A stretch of 64,000 nucleotides of DNA from an uncultured Hymenobacter sp. (lineage in GTDB: Bacteria > Bacteroidota > Bacteroidia > Cytophagales > Hymenobacteraceae), in the NCBI GenBank assembly GCA_913776615.1, contig CAJYPK010000016.1, forward strand, positions 1-64,000, in the 5' to 3' direction. Shown here in pieces: positions 40,619-48,911 of this stretch. Within the stretch, counting starts at the first letter, position 1. Each line of letters opens with the position of its first letter. The position numbers were made by a program, and so were the translations under genes. Under the pieces are notes generated by a model that was not told the origin of the DNA, did not search any database, and was given only the letters and a program-made list of their open reading frames with translations.

Positions 40619-41749
40619 ATGGAAAACACTACTACTGCCGATACTTTTTTCACGCGTCGGCTGGCTGCCAAGGGGCAGCCGCTCATTATTGCGGGGCCAT
40701 GCTCGGCCGAGTCGGAAGAGCAGGTGCTCACCGTGGCCCGCGCCCTCAAGGCGGCCGGGCAGGCCGACATGTACCGCGCCGGCATCTGGAAGCCGCGCAC
40801 CAAGCCCGGCGGGTTTGAGGGCCGGGGCACGGCCGCGCTGCCCTGGCTGCAAGCCGCCCGCCAGGAAACCGGCCTGCCGATGGCCATCGAGGTAGCCACG
40901 CCCAAGCACGTGGAAGACGCCCTGAAGCACGGCATCGACGTGCTCTGGATTGGGGCGCGGACTACCGTTAACCCTTTCGCTGTGCAGGAGCTGGCCGACG
41001 CGCTGGCCGGCACCGGCGTGCCGGTGATGGTGAAAAACCCCGTCAACCCCGACCTCGCGCTGTGGGCCGGGGCGCTGGAGCGGCTGGAGCGCGCCGGGAT
41101 TACTGACCTGGCGGCTATTCACCGGGGCTTCAGCACATTTGCGCCCTCGCGTTATCGCAACGCGCCCACCTGGGCCATCCCGATTGAGCTGAAAACCCGC
41201 TACCCGCAGCTGCCGCTCATCAACGACCCCAGCCACATCGGCGGGTCGCGCGAGCTGCTGCTGCCCATTGCGCAGAAGGCGCTCGACCTCGACTACGACG
41301 GGCTCATCATCGAAACGCACCCCGACCCCGACCACGCCCTCAGCGATGCCGCCCAGCAGGTGACGCCCGCCCGCTTGCAGGAAATCCTGAGCGAGCTCAA
41401 GTATCGCTACCGTTCCAGCGACAACGCCGACTACCGCAACAAGGCCGAGGAGCTGCGCCAGAAAATGGATACCGCCGACCACGAGATCCTCGAAATGCTG
41501 GCCCGCCGCATGGCGCTCATTCAGGAGCTGGCCGAGTACAAGAAGGAGAACAACGTAAAAATCCTGCAACTGGAGCGCTGGCAGGAGATTTTCAAAACCC
41601 GCCCCGAGTGGGGCCGCAAGCTCAACATCGACGAGAAATTCGTGGGCGAGCTGTACAAGCTGATTCACATCGAAAGCATCCGCAAGCAAACGGAAGTGCT
41701 CAACGGCCGCCCCGTGGATGGCCCGGTCCACCTGGGGCCAGGACTTTAG
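40619..41749 (+). CDS. Bifunctional DAHP synthase / chorismate mutase type II
   Basis: This 376-residue fusion catalyses the first step of the shikimate pathway and the branch to prephenate. The N-terminal DAHP synthase barrel has PLIIAGPCSAESEEQV, MYRAGIWKPRTKPGGFEGRG and NDPSHIGGSRELLLP. From about residue 280 a helical chorismate mutase domain begins (YRNKAEELRQKMDTADHEIL, with RRMALIQELAEYKKENNVKILQ). The arrangement is typical of Bacteroidota. aroB and aroA lie about 1.4 kb further on, beyond two opposing lipoprotein genes. Confidence 0.95.
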   Translation: MENTTTADTFFTRRLAAKGQPLIIAGPCSAESEEQVLTVARALKAAGQADMYRAGIWKPRTKPGGFEGRGTAALPWLQAARQETGLPMAIEVATPKHVEDALKHGIDVLWIGARTTVNPFAVQELADALAGTGVPVMVKNPVNPDLALWAGALERLERAGITDLAAIHRGFSTFAPSRYRNAPTWAIPIELKTRYPQLPLINDPSHIGGSRELLLPIAQKALDLDYDGLIIETHPDPDHALSDAAQQVTPARLQEILSELKYRYRSSDNADYRNKAEELRQKMDTADHEILEMLARRMALIQELAEYKKENNVKILQLERWQEIFKTRPEWGRKLNIDEKFVGELYKLIHIESIRKQTEVLNGRPVDGPVHLGPGL

Positions 41750-41911
41750 GGGAGTTATGAGTTATGAGTTAGAAATTATAAGTTGGCTGGGCTACGCCTA
41801 GTAACCCCGTGAGATTAGCTTTTTAAGGCCCTCGGCAGGAGTGTTAGAAGTTATGAGTTGGCTGGGCTACGCCTAGTAACTCATAACTTCTAACTTCTAA
41901 CTCATAACTTA
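41750..41911. repeat. Family C repeats between convergent genes
   Basis: GAGTTATGAGTTAGAA-type units start one base after the TAG of the DAHP synthase. A direct repeat, GGCTGGGCTACGCCTAGTAA, is seen near 41785 and 41860. Inverted TTCTAACTCATAACTT units end at 41910, forming a long inverted repeat. The stop and last codons of the opposing lipoprotein gene lie in it. Confidence 0.8.
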
Positions 41912-42312
41912 GTATAAGTATACTTGGGGCCGTCGGCGGCGCTGCACTGGTCAATTACTAAGGTATTGCCTTGCAGGGTGTAGGCCCCGTGGGGGGCGTA
42001 GGCGTCTTCTGCGGTGGGAGTAAGGGTAATAATGGGCTCGCTGGCCCCCCCGCCGCAGCTGACGCCCTCGCCGGTCGTGTAAGTACCTTCGGCGGCCAGG
42101 GCCTGGTTGCGGTATAGCTTGAAGCGCTGGCCCGGCTCGAAGGTCACCGACTCGTTGGGTACGGGCTGATTGGGGGGGCAATGGCACTGGTAAGCCGTGA
42201 GTTTCCAGGTGCCCACGAGCGTGGCGCTGGGAGCTTGGGCCTGAGTGGCCGCCCGTTGGCAGCCGCTGGCCCCGGCGGCCAACAGGGCCAGGGCAAAGGG
42301 AAGGTAGTGCAT
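41902..42312 (-). CDS. Small lipoprotein, META/lipocalin-like
   Basis: This 136-residue protein has a signal peptide with lipobox LLAAGASGC (Cys18). The mature part is a predicted small beta-barrel: TLVGTWKLTAYQCHCPP, SVTFEPGQRFKLYRN, CGGGASEPIITLTP and TLQGNTLVIDQCSAADG. Its four or more Cys may form disulfides. The last codons (TKL) and TGA are read from the family C repeat. It is a paralogue of the next gene (shared CGG(G)A..P.IT motif and Cys near the end). Function unknown. Confidence 0.7.
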   Translation of the reverse strand: MHYLPFALALLAAGASGCQRAATQAQAPSATLVGTWKLTAYQCHCPPNQPVPNESVTFEPGQRFKLYRNQALAAEGTYTTGEGVSCGGGASEPIITLTPTAEDAYAPHGAYTLQGNTLVIDQCSAADGPKYTYTKL

Positions 42313-42430
42313 GGGAAAAGGGAAAAGATGAAGCGCAGGAGCTCGTCCGGCCGCAGGGTGCGGGATTGCACCGAGCAGCTACTGCCAGGATTGTGCCAGC
42401 AAGGTAGCGGCGGGAAGCGAAAAGCTCGGC

Positions 42431-42892
42431 TTATTCGGCCACCCAGTGATAGGTTTCCACGGCGCCGCCGTCGAGGCACAGCGCCTCGCTGGTGATGGTC
42501 AGCACCTGCCGACTGGCCTCCTGCCGCAGCACGTAAAGCTTGCTATCGGTATTGCCTAACTCGGGCTCGCTGGGGTAGGTGATGAGCGGCACCGCGGCCC
42601 CGCCGCAGGCCTGCGATTTGCCCATCGACAGCTGGTACGTAGTGCGGTAGTCGCTACGGTCGGGGCGGTGCACCGTCAGCCGGCCCTCGGGGCCGAATGT
42701 CAGCTGCCGGCTAAAACCCAGGCTGGCCGGCGTTTGGGTGCCGTTGGCGTAAGCTGAGCTATCCCACTCCCAATGCCCGGTGGCCAGCGCCAGCGCATCG
42801 TAGTGCGCGGGGCGAACGTCGGCGTCGGTTTGGCAGCCGGTGACCAGCGGCAGGGCTGCCAGTAGTAGGGCGTAGCGCAGAAGTGGAGTCAT
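42431..42892 (-). CDS. Small lipoprotein, paralogue of its neighbour
   Basis: From the ATG at 42892 (MTPLLRYALLLAALPLVTGC) the protein has 153 residues with a lipobox at Cys20. The mature region has WEWDSSAYANG, LTFGPEGRLTVHRPD and CGGAAVPLITYPSEP, which parallels the preceding gene. A final LCLDGGAVETYHWV keeps a Cys near the end. The frame upstream of 42892 is repeat sequence, not gene. A tandem duplication followed by divergence is likely. The function is unknown. Confidence 0.68.
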   Translation of the reverse strand: MTPLLRYALLLAALPLVTGCQTDADVRPAHYDALALATGHWEWDSSAYANGTQTPASLGFSRQLTFGPEGRLTVHRPDRSDYRTTYQLSMGKSQACGGAAVPLITYPSEPELGNTDSKLYVLRQEASRQVLTITSEALCLDGGAVETYHWVAE

Positions 42893-42968
42893 AGCGATGA
42901 GATAGCCAGTTGAGAGAGACCAACGCATTGGCAAGCGTTGCACGACTGGCCGCCCTGATTGGCTGCAC

Positions 42969-43080
42969 TGGCCCACCCTTGCCCATACTGGCGCGAGTTT
43001 AGCGCAGCGTAACTCGCGCCAGTATGGGCAAGGGTGGGCCACACTGGTACGAGTTACGCTACGCCAAGCTCGCGCCAGTG
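42969..43080. repeat. Family D double palindrome upstream of aroB
   Basis: 42969-43041 is a palindrome with 31-bp perfect arms (TGGCCCACCCTTGCCCATAC at the outer edge) around an 11-base loop. A second hairpin follows at 43042-43080. It lies between the divergent lipoprotein and aroB genes. Confidence 0.9.
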
Positions 43081-43154
43081 CGGCCAGCGACAAGCCAGTG
43101 CGCGTCGATATGGGCGGGCAAGTATTTTTTAGCTCCACGCTTAGCGCCGCGCTA

Positions 43155-44255
43155 ATGTATGCTTGGGCTGGCCCGCCGTTTATTTGCATTCGCTTTACCC
43201 CCGCCGTTTTTGCCTTGACCAATCCGCCTACCATTGGCCCCGAAGCCCTGCCCGCGCTGGCCGAGCTGCTGCGCCAGGCACCACCGAGCCGCCTGTTTGT
43301 GCTGGCCGATACCAACACCGCCCGCGACTGCTACCCGCACCTGCGACCCTACCTCCCCGCCCACGAGCTACTGGTGATCGAGGCCGGAGAGGAGCATAAA
43401 ACCCTGGCTACGTGTGCTGAAGTGTGGCACTGGCTGACTGCCCACCACGCCGACCGCCACGCCCTGCTCGTGTGCCTGGGCGGCGGGGTGGTCACAGACC
43501 TAGGCGGCTTTTGCGCCGCTACCTACAAGCGTGGCCTGCGCTGCGTGGGCGTACCCACTACCTTGCTGGCCCAGGTAGATGCGGCCGTAGGAGGCAAGAC
43601 GGGCGTTGACTTTGAGGGCTTTAAAAACCACATCGGCGTGTTTCAGGAGCCCGAAGCGGTGGTGATGGACCCCTCCTTCCTGGCCACGTTGCCAGCGGGC
43701 GAGCTGCGCTCGGGCTATGCCGAGGTGATCAAGCATGCCCTCATTGCCGATGCGGCCGCCTTTGCCGACCTACGCGGACTGGCCGTGGCCACGGTGTCCG
43801 ACTGGACGCCCATCATTCGCCACTCGGTGGCCATTAAGGAAAACATTGTGGCCCAGGACCCGCACGAGAGTGGGCCGCGTAAGCTGCTCAACTTTGGGCA
43901 CACCGTGGGCCACGCTCTCGAAAGCTACCTCCTGGCTCAGCCCGGCCGCGCCGTGCGCCACGGCGAAGCCGTGGCGGCGGGCATGGTGTGCGAAAGCTGG
44001 CTGGCTGCCCAGCGCGGCTTGCTTGGCGCCGAAGAATTAACGCAGGTGCGCGAAGTAGTAGCCGCTTCATTTGAGCCGCTGCGCTTCGCGGCGGATGAAA
44101 TCGACGCTATTGCCGCCTACGCCCTGCACGACAAGAAAAACCGGGGCGATAGCATCAAGTGCACGCTGCTGCGCGGGCTGGGACACGGGATTTTCGATCA
44201 GGCCGTGACGCTGGCCGACATCGCCGCCTCGTTGCGCGCTTACCTCACCTTTTAG
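43155..44255 (+). CDS. aroB: 3-dehydroquinate synthase
   Basis: From the ATG at 43155 (MYAWAGPPFICIRF) the protein has 366 residues. It converts DAHP to 3-dehydroquinate. The NAD-binding region shows LVCLGGGVVTDLGGFCAATYKRG and PTTLLAQVDAAVGGKTGVDF, and zinc ligands include Glu in RSGYAEVIKHALI and His in NFGHTVGHALE. Codons upstream of 43155 continue into a repeat-bordered region, and other starts at 43098 or 43110 cannot be excluded. The 31-bp gap to aroA holds a hairpin at 44257-44276. Confidence 0.94.
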   Translation: MYAWAGPPFICIRFTPAVFALTNPPTIGPEALPALAELLRQAPPSRLFVLADTNTARDCYPHLRPYLPAHELLVIEAGEEHKTLATCAEVWHWLTAHHADRHALLVCLGGGVVTDLGGFCAATYKRGLRCVGVPTTLLAQVDAAVGGKTGVDFEGFKNHIGVFQEPEAVVMDPSFLATLPAGELRSGYAEVIKHALIADAAAFADLRGLAVATVSDWTPIIRHSVAIKENIVAQDPHESGPRKLLNFGHTVGHALESYLLAQPGRAVRHGEAVAAGMVCESWLAAQRGLLGAEELTQVREVVAASFEPLRFAADEIDAIAAYALHDKKNRGDSIKCTLLRGLGHGIFDQAVTLADIAASLRAYLTF

Positions 44256-44256
44256 C

Positions 44257-44276
44257 GCGGCGCGCTCCCGCGCCGC
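44257..44276. terminator. GC hairpin directly after the aroB stop
   Basis: GCGGCGCG, CTCC, CGCGCCGC form a perfect 8-bp stem that begins one base after the TAG. It has no strong T-run, and aroA follows 10 bp later, so it may attenuate rather than end transcription. Confidence 0.6.
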
Positions 44277-44286
44277 ATTCTTTCTT

Positions 44287-45540
44287 ATGAGCACCAACTC
44301 CCTGCGCTGGCCGGGCGGTCCGCTGACCGGCACCGGCCGGCTGCCCGCCTCCAAAAGCGAAGCCAACCGCGCCCTGCTGCTGCAGCGCCTGGCCGGCGGC
44401 GGCACCCTCGCCAACCTTTCCGAAGCCAACGATACCGTATTGATGGCGCGCCTGCTAGACGAGGCCGATACCTCAACCCTGCTCGATGCCCAGGACGCCG
44501 GCACCGTCATGCGCTTCATGACGGGCTACCTGGCCGTAACCGGCTGGCGCGGTACGCTCACCGGCTCGGCCCGCATGAGGCAGCGCCCCATTGGAGTGCT
44601 GGTCGATGCCCTGCGCACGCTGGGAGCCGACATCAGCTACGCCGAGCAGGAAGGCTACCCGCCGCTTGTATTTGGCGGGCAGCCGCTGGCGGAACGCACC
44701 GATCCGGCCGAGCTATCCGTGCGCGGCGATCTGAGCAGCCAGTACATTTCGGCCCTGCTGATGGTCGGCCCCACGCTGCCCGGCGGCCTGCGCCTGCGCC
44801 TCACCGGCGAAGTCGGCTCGCGCCCCTACATCAAAATGACGCTGAAGCTGATGCGGCACTTCGGGGCCACGGCCACTGAGGTCGGGCCGGCCGAAATCGT
44901 GGTGCAGCCCGGCGGCTACCGCCCGGCCGACTACACCGTGGAGAGCGACTGGTCGGCGGCCAGCTACTGGTACGCGCTGGTGGCCCTGGCCCCGGCCGGG
45001 ACCAGCGTGGTACTGCCCGGCCTGCGCGAAAAGTCGTGGCAGGGCGACCACGTTATCCAAATCATTATGCGGCCGCTGGGGGTCGAAACCGAGTTTTTGG
45101 CCGATGGCGGCGGGGCTCGCCTCACCCAGGTGCCCGCTACGCCGGTGCCGGCCGGGGCTCCCACCACCGACTTCACCGACTGCCCCGACCTGGCCCAGAC
45201 CGTGGCCGTAGTAACGGCCGCGCTGGGCCGCCCGCGCCGTTTCGCGGGCCTGCACAGCCTGCGCATTAAGGAAACCGACCGCATCGCGGGGATTCAGAAC
45301 GAGCTGCGCAAGTTCGGGGCCGACATGCTCGAGGTAGAGCCGGGTATCTTTGAGGTGCAGCCCGGCGCATTCCACGTCGAGGGCCAGACCATTGAAACTT
45401 ACGAGGACCACCGCATGGCGATGGCCTTCGCGCCGCTGGCCATGCGCGGCCCGCTGCGGGTGCACGAGCCGGAAGTGGTGCGCAAGTCGTACCCCAGCTT
45501 CTGGCGGGCGCTGGCCGCCGTGGGCATGGAAGTGGAGTAG
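44287..45540 (+). CDS. aroA: 5-enolpyruvylshikimate-3-phosphate synthase
   Basis: This 417-residue enzyme makes EPSP from shikimate-3-phosphate and PEP. Motifs are LPASKSEANRALLLQ with the substrate-binding Lys and Ser, DAGTVMRFMTGYLA near residue 72-85, RQRPIGVLVDALRTLGA, LSSQYISALLM, and LRIKETDRIAGIQNELRKFG near the C-terminal active site. EDHRMAMAFAPLA closes it. It is co-directional with aroB after a 31-bp gap. Confidence 0.95.
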   Translation: MSTNSLRWPGGPLTGTGRLPASKSEANRALLLQRLAGGGTLANLSEANDTVLMARLLDEADTSTLLDAQDAGTVMRFMTGYLAVTGWRGTLTGSARMRQRPIGVLVDALRTLGADISYAEQEGYPPLVFGGQPLAERTDPAELSVRGDLSSQYISALLMVGPTLPGGLRLRLTGEVGSRPYIKMTLKLMRHFGATATEVGPAEIVVQPGGYRPADYTVESDWSAASYWYALVALAPAGTSVVLPGLREKSWQGDHVIQIIMRPLGVETEFLADGGGARLTQVPATPVPAGAPTTDFTDCPDLAQTVAVVTAALGRPRRFAGLHSLRIKETDRIAGIQNELRKFGADMLEVEPGIFEVQPGAFHVEGQTIETYEDHRMAMAFAPLAMRGPLRVHEPEVVRKSYPSFWRALAAVGMEVE

Positions 45541-45618
45541 CGTCAGAGGTCTAGTTGGCTGGCTGGGGATAACTTGGCGAGGCGTGTAGAGCTGCCTTTT
45601 TTTTCAAGTAATTACGTC

Positions 45619-45702
45619 CGTCATGCTGAGCTTGCCGAAGCATCTTGGCAGGTCCGTTCAGACGCTGTCCTGCCAAGATACTTCGGCAAGCTCAGCATGA
45701 CG
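45619..45702. repeat. Inverted repeat with CGTCATGCTGAGC tips
   Basis: Arms of 34 bp (CGTCATGCTGAGCTTGCCGA at the outer edge) pair with one mismatch around a 16-base loop. The motif with GAAGCATCTTGGCAGG is a distinct family from A to F. Confidence 0.88.
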
Positions 45703-46053
45703 ACAGTGTGGTTTAGAGCATTAAAACCTCGTTCCTACCGCCTGTGAAAAACGAAGGGTATTATCCAAGTTAGATTTCAGCAGGTATAAGCTTTTGAGAA
45801 ATTTAAAAGCTCTGCTGCGGCAAAAAATTTACTGCTCAACGGCAACCTCTGCTTTTATCATGGCATTGAATGGCTAAGGAGTCGATTCAAAATTCACCAG
45901 CTTCCAATCCTACCCAAGCGCCACGCTCCACGTGCGAGCTTCGGTAAATTCGAACGTAGGCCGCATGATCTGTCCACAGGTGAAATAGCCTTCCTGGAAT
46001 TCTGCTGGGGGGCAAACTTGCAGCCATTCCATAGCGACTAGAGTAGCTCTTAA

Positions 46054-46158
46054 GTGAGGGTGCTGCCGTAACACCAAGCTCCGGCTTGGTGACTTGCCCG
46101 GCGAGTATGCCCTAACGCCTCACCAAGCTGGAGCTTGGTGTTACGGCAGCACCCTCAC
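46054..46158. repeat. Inverted repeat with GTGAGGGTGCTGCCG tips
   Basis: Arms of 39 nt are nearly perfect inverses around a 27-base loop. Each arm itself holds a smaller hairpin (CACCAAGCTCCGGCTTGGTG on the left). Confidence 0.88.
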
Positions 46159-46285
46159 CAGAGGACGGCGGAATCCCACTTGATCGACACGAGCAACGCC
46201 CCGCGGCATCGGCAGTAACTCAGCCGCTGCTTACTTTTCAGCGTCGCTTTGGTAAGAATTCCCGACGGCTCTGCCTTTCTCACCC

Positions 46286-48574
46286 ATGACCTATTACGAA
46301 CTGAGCGCCGCGCTGCTGGCCAGCGGGCTGCTGCTGGCGGGCTGCCAGGCCAAGCCCGCAGCCGACGAACAGGCCGACGCGGAAGCCGCCCCGGCGGGGG
46401 CCATCTGGCACTCGGCCGCGTACACGCTCTACCCCGACCGGGTGGTGCAGGGGGCCAGCCAGGCCCGCGCTACCTCGGCCACGGCGCTCGCTTCCGACTA
46501 CCACAGCCCGGGCGCGGCACCCGCCACCCGGCAGTGGCACCCCACACTGAACACCGCCGACCTGCCGCAGTACCAGTCGGACTATCCGCTGGCCGACGCG
46601 CTCTACAACCTGGCCCTGGAGGAAGCCCGCCGGGCCGTGGAACCCGACGGCACCTTCCGCACCGGGCAGGAGTGGGCGGGGGTGTGGACCCGCGACATCA
46701 GCTACTCCATCATCTTGGCCCAGGCGACGTTGCAGCCCCAAGTGGCCATGACGAGCCTGCTGCGCAAGGTGAGCCCCGAGGGCCGCATCGTGCAGGATAC
46801 CGGCACCGGCGGGGCCTACCCGTGCTCGACTGACCGGGCCATCTGGGCCGTGGCGGCCTGGGAAATCTACCTCGTGACCGGCGACGAGCAGTGGCTGCGC
46901 CGGGTGTACCCGGTGGTGAAAAAATCACTCGAAGAAGACGCCCAGAACGCCTACGACCCGGCCAGTGGCCTCGTGCGCGGCGAGTCGTCGTTTCTCGACT
47001 GGCGCGAGCAGACCTACCCCCGCTGGATGCAGCCCGCCGATATTTATCAAAGCCAGTGCCTGGGTACTAACGCCGTGCACGCCCAGGCCAATACCGTGCT
47101 GGCCCGCATGGCCGAGCAGCTGGGCGAAGCTGCCGTGGCCGAGCGGCACCGGCAGGCGGCGGCGATCATCCGGCAGGCCATCAACCAGCACCTGTGGCTG
47201 GAGCCGGCCGGCTACTACGGCCAGTACCGCTACGGCCGGGTGTACCCAGTGGTGTCGCCCCGGGCCGAGGCGCTGGGCGAGGCCCTGAGCGTACTCTTCG
47301 ACGTAGCCGACGCGGGCCGGGCGCGGGCGGTGGTGGCCCACGCGCCCACCGTGCCCTTTGGGGTGCCGTGCATCTACCCGCAGATTCCGGGCGTGCCGCC
47401 CTACCACAACGACGCCGTGTGGCCCTTCGTGCAGAGCTTTTGGGCGCTTGCCGCCGCCAAGGTGGGCAACGAAGCCTCGCTCACCGAGAGCCTGGCCGCC
47501 ATCTACCGGCCAGCGGCGCTGTTTTTGACGAACAAGGAAAATTTCGTGGCGGGCACCGGTGATTTTGCCGGCACCCAAATCAACAGCAGCAACATGCTCT
47601 GGAGCTTGTCGGGCAGCCTGGGGCTGGTGTACAAGGGGCTGTTTGGAATGCACTATGAAACCGACCGGCTGGTATTTCGGCCCTTTGTACCCCAGGCGTT
47701 CAAAGGGGTGCGGCGGCTGACCAATTTCCCGTATCGGCAGGCAGTGCTGAGTATTGAGCTGATAGGCTACGGCAACGAAATTCAGGAGATTACTCTCGAT
47801 GGCCAGCCGCTGCCCGGAGCCGCCGTGCCGGCCAGTCTGCGCGGGCCGCACGCCCTGCGCATCGTGCTGCGCAACCAGGCACCGGTTGGGGCGGGCGTGA
47901 TGCGCGTGGCCAATCGGTTCAGTCCCGCCACGCCGCAGGTCGCGCTGGCCGACGGCCACCTGCACTGGGCCGCCATCGACGGAGCCCAGACCTACCGCGT
48001 ACTCCGCAACGGCCTGCCCGTCAATGCCAGCGGCGCGCTCACCTACGCCGTGGCGGCCGGCGAGTTTGCCGAATACCAGGTGGTGGCGATTGATAAAAAC
48101 GGGCTGGAGTCCTTCGCCAGCGAGCCCATAGCAGTGGGGCCGCCCGCGCTGGAGGTGCAGCTCGAAGCGCTGGCCCCGGCCGCTGACTACGCCTACCAGG
48201 GCTTTAGCGGAACGGGCTTCATTGAAGTGAGTCCCGCTGTAAATCAACGACTGGCCTTGCCCATCGACGCTCCCGAGGCCGGCCTCTACGCCCTCGATTT
48301 CCGCTACGCCAACGGCAACGGCCCGCTCAATACCGAAAATAAGTGCGCCTTCCGCACCCTGCGCGACGGCCGGGGGCACTTGCTGGGCACCGTGGTGCTG
48401 CCCCAGCGCGGGGTAGGGGAGTGGAGCAACTGGGGCTTTTCCAACCCCGTGCTGGTGCCACTGATCAAGGGCCGTAATACCGTAGTCCTCACCTACGAGC
48501 CCGCCAACACCAACATGAACGGCCCCGTGAACCAAGCCATGCTCGACTACCTGCGCGTGCGCCGGGTGCCGTAG
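46286..48574 (+). CDS. Lipoprotein (alpha/alpha)6-barrel glycosidase with C-terminal carbohydrate-binding region
   Basis: This 762-residue protein has a lipobox (LLLAGC, Cys20). A six-hairpin glycosidase domain follows: WAGVWTRDISYSIILAQATLQP (about 131), FLDWREQTYPRWMQP (about 234) and GTNAVHAQANTVLARMAEQLG. The acidic residues in TRDIS and FLDWRE are candidate catalytic groups. Its C-terminal part has a short fibronectin-like stretch (about 550-600) and a beta-sandwich domain (about 620-760, ending MLDYLRVRRVP). Polysaccharide degradation is likely but the substrate is unknown. The TAG is part of a hairpin. Confidence 0.75.
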   Translation: MTYYELSAALLASGLLLAGCQAKPAADEQADAEAAPAGAIWHSAAYTLYPDRVVQGASQARATSATALASDYHSPGAAPATRQWHPTLNTADLPQYQSDYPLADALYNLALEEARRAVEPDGTFRTGQEWAGVWTRDISYSIILAQATLQPQVAMTSLLRKVSPEGRIVQDTGTGGAYPCSTDRAIWAVAAWEIYLVTGDEQWLRRVYPVVKKSLEEDAQNAYDPASGLVRGESSFLDWREQTYPRWMQPADIYQSQCLGTNAVHAQANTVLARMAEQLGEAAVAERHRQAAAIIRQAINQHLWLEPAGYYGQYRYGRVYPVVSPRAEALGEALSVLFDVADAGRARAVVAHAPTVPFGVPCIYPQIPGVPPYHNDAVWPFVQSFWALAAAKVGNEASLTESLAAIYRPAALFLTNKENFVAGTGDFAGTQINSSNMLWSLSGSLGLVYKGLFGMHYETDRLVFRPFVPQAFKGVRRLTNFPYRQAVLSIELIGYGNEIQEITLDGQPLPGAAVPASLRGPHALRIVLRNQAPVGAGVMRVANRFSPATPQVALADGHLHWAAIDGAQTYRVLRNGLPVNASGALTYAVAAGEFAEYQVVAIDKNGLESFASEPIAVGPPALEVQLEALAPAADYAYQGFSGTGFIEVSPAVNQRLALPIDAPEAGLYALDFRYANGNGPLNTENKCAFRTLRDGRGHLLGTVVLPQRGVGEWSNWGFSNPVLVPLIKGRNTVVLTYEPANTNMNGPVNQAMLDYLRVRRVP

Positions 48575-48637
48575 CGCGGACTCGGTAGTGCGCGTTTCGC
48601 CAGCTTACCAAAACGCGAACTACCGAGTCCGCGCTAC
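48571..48637. repeat. Hairpin containing the glycosidase stop codon
   Basis: GTAGCGCGGACTCGGTAGT and its inverse ACTACCGAGTCCGCGCTAC form the stem, with further GCGTTT/AAACGC pairing. The TAG stop (48572-48574) is within the left arm. The right end lies 14 bp before the next start codon. Confidence 0.87.
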
Positions 48638-48651
48638 TACTTTTGCTTTTC

Positions 48652-48909
48652 ATGACCGACGCCGAATTTGACCTGCTCGACGAACTATATTTTGTAACGC
48701 CTTTCCGGGTATTGCTGGAAAAAACCGGCCGGCCCGCGCCCGAGCTGCTGACCCTGCTGGGCAGCCTGCTCGAGCGCGGCCTGGTGCGCTACTACTGGCC
48801 CGACCCCGATACCGAGCTGGCCTACGAGCCCACCTCCTTCGGCGCGCTGGGCCAGGATGCCAGCTACCTGGCTTCGAAAGAGGGCCTGCTTCAGCATAAT
48901 AGCCGCTAA
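48652..48909 (+). CDS. Hypothetical protein upstream of the permease
   Basis: This 85-residue protein starts MTDAEFDLLDELYFVTPF. It is predicted helical with a winged-helix-like sequence (LLEKTGRPAPELLTLLGSLLERGLVRYYW). I do not recognise it by name. It ends two bases before the permease GTG, so the two genes are translationally coupled or nearly so. Confidence 0.7.
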   Translation: MTDAEFDLLDELYFVTPFRVLLEKTGRPAPELLTLLGSLLERGLVRYYWPDPDTELAYEPTSFGALGQDASYLASKEGLLQHNSR

Positions 48910-48911
48910 CG

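Larger units (their letters stand above)
45541..46285. other. 745-bp gene-free region with two large palindromes
   Basis: Palindromes occupy 45619-45702 and 46054-46158. Between them the sequence is less GC-rich. The minus-strand frame 46032-45910 reads 40 codons from an ATG (MEWLQVCPPAEFQEGYF and on) with protein-like composition. I cannot name it and it may be a remnant. No promoter for the glycosidase gene at 46286 is clear. Confidence 0.6.

Noticed and set aside
46925-48535. 536-codon frame opposite the glycosidase
   Set aside because: Shadow of a well-supported gene with a lipobox and glycosidase motifs.
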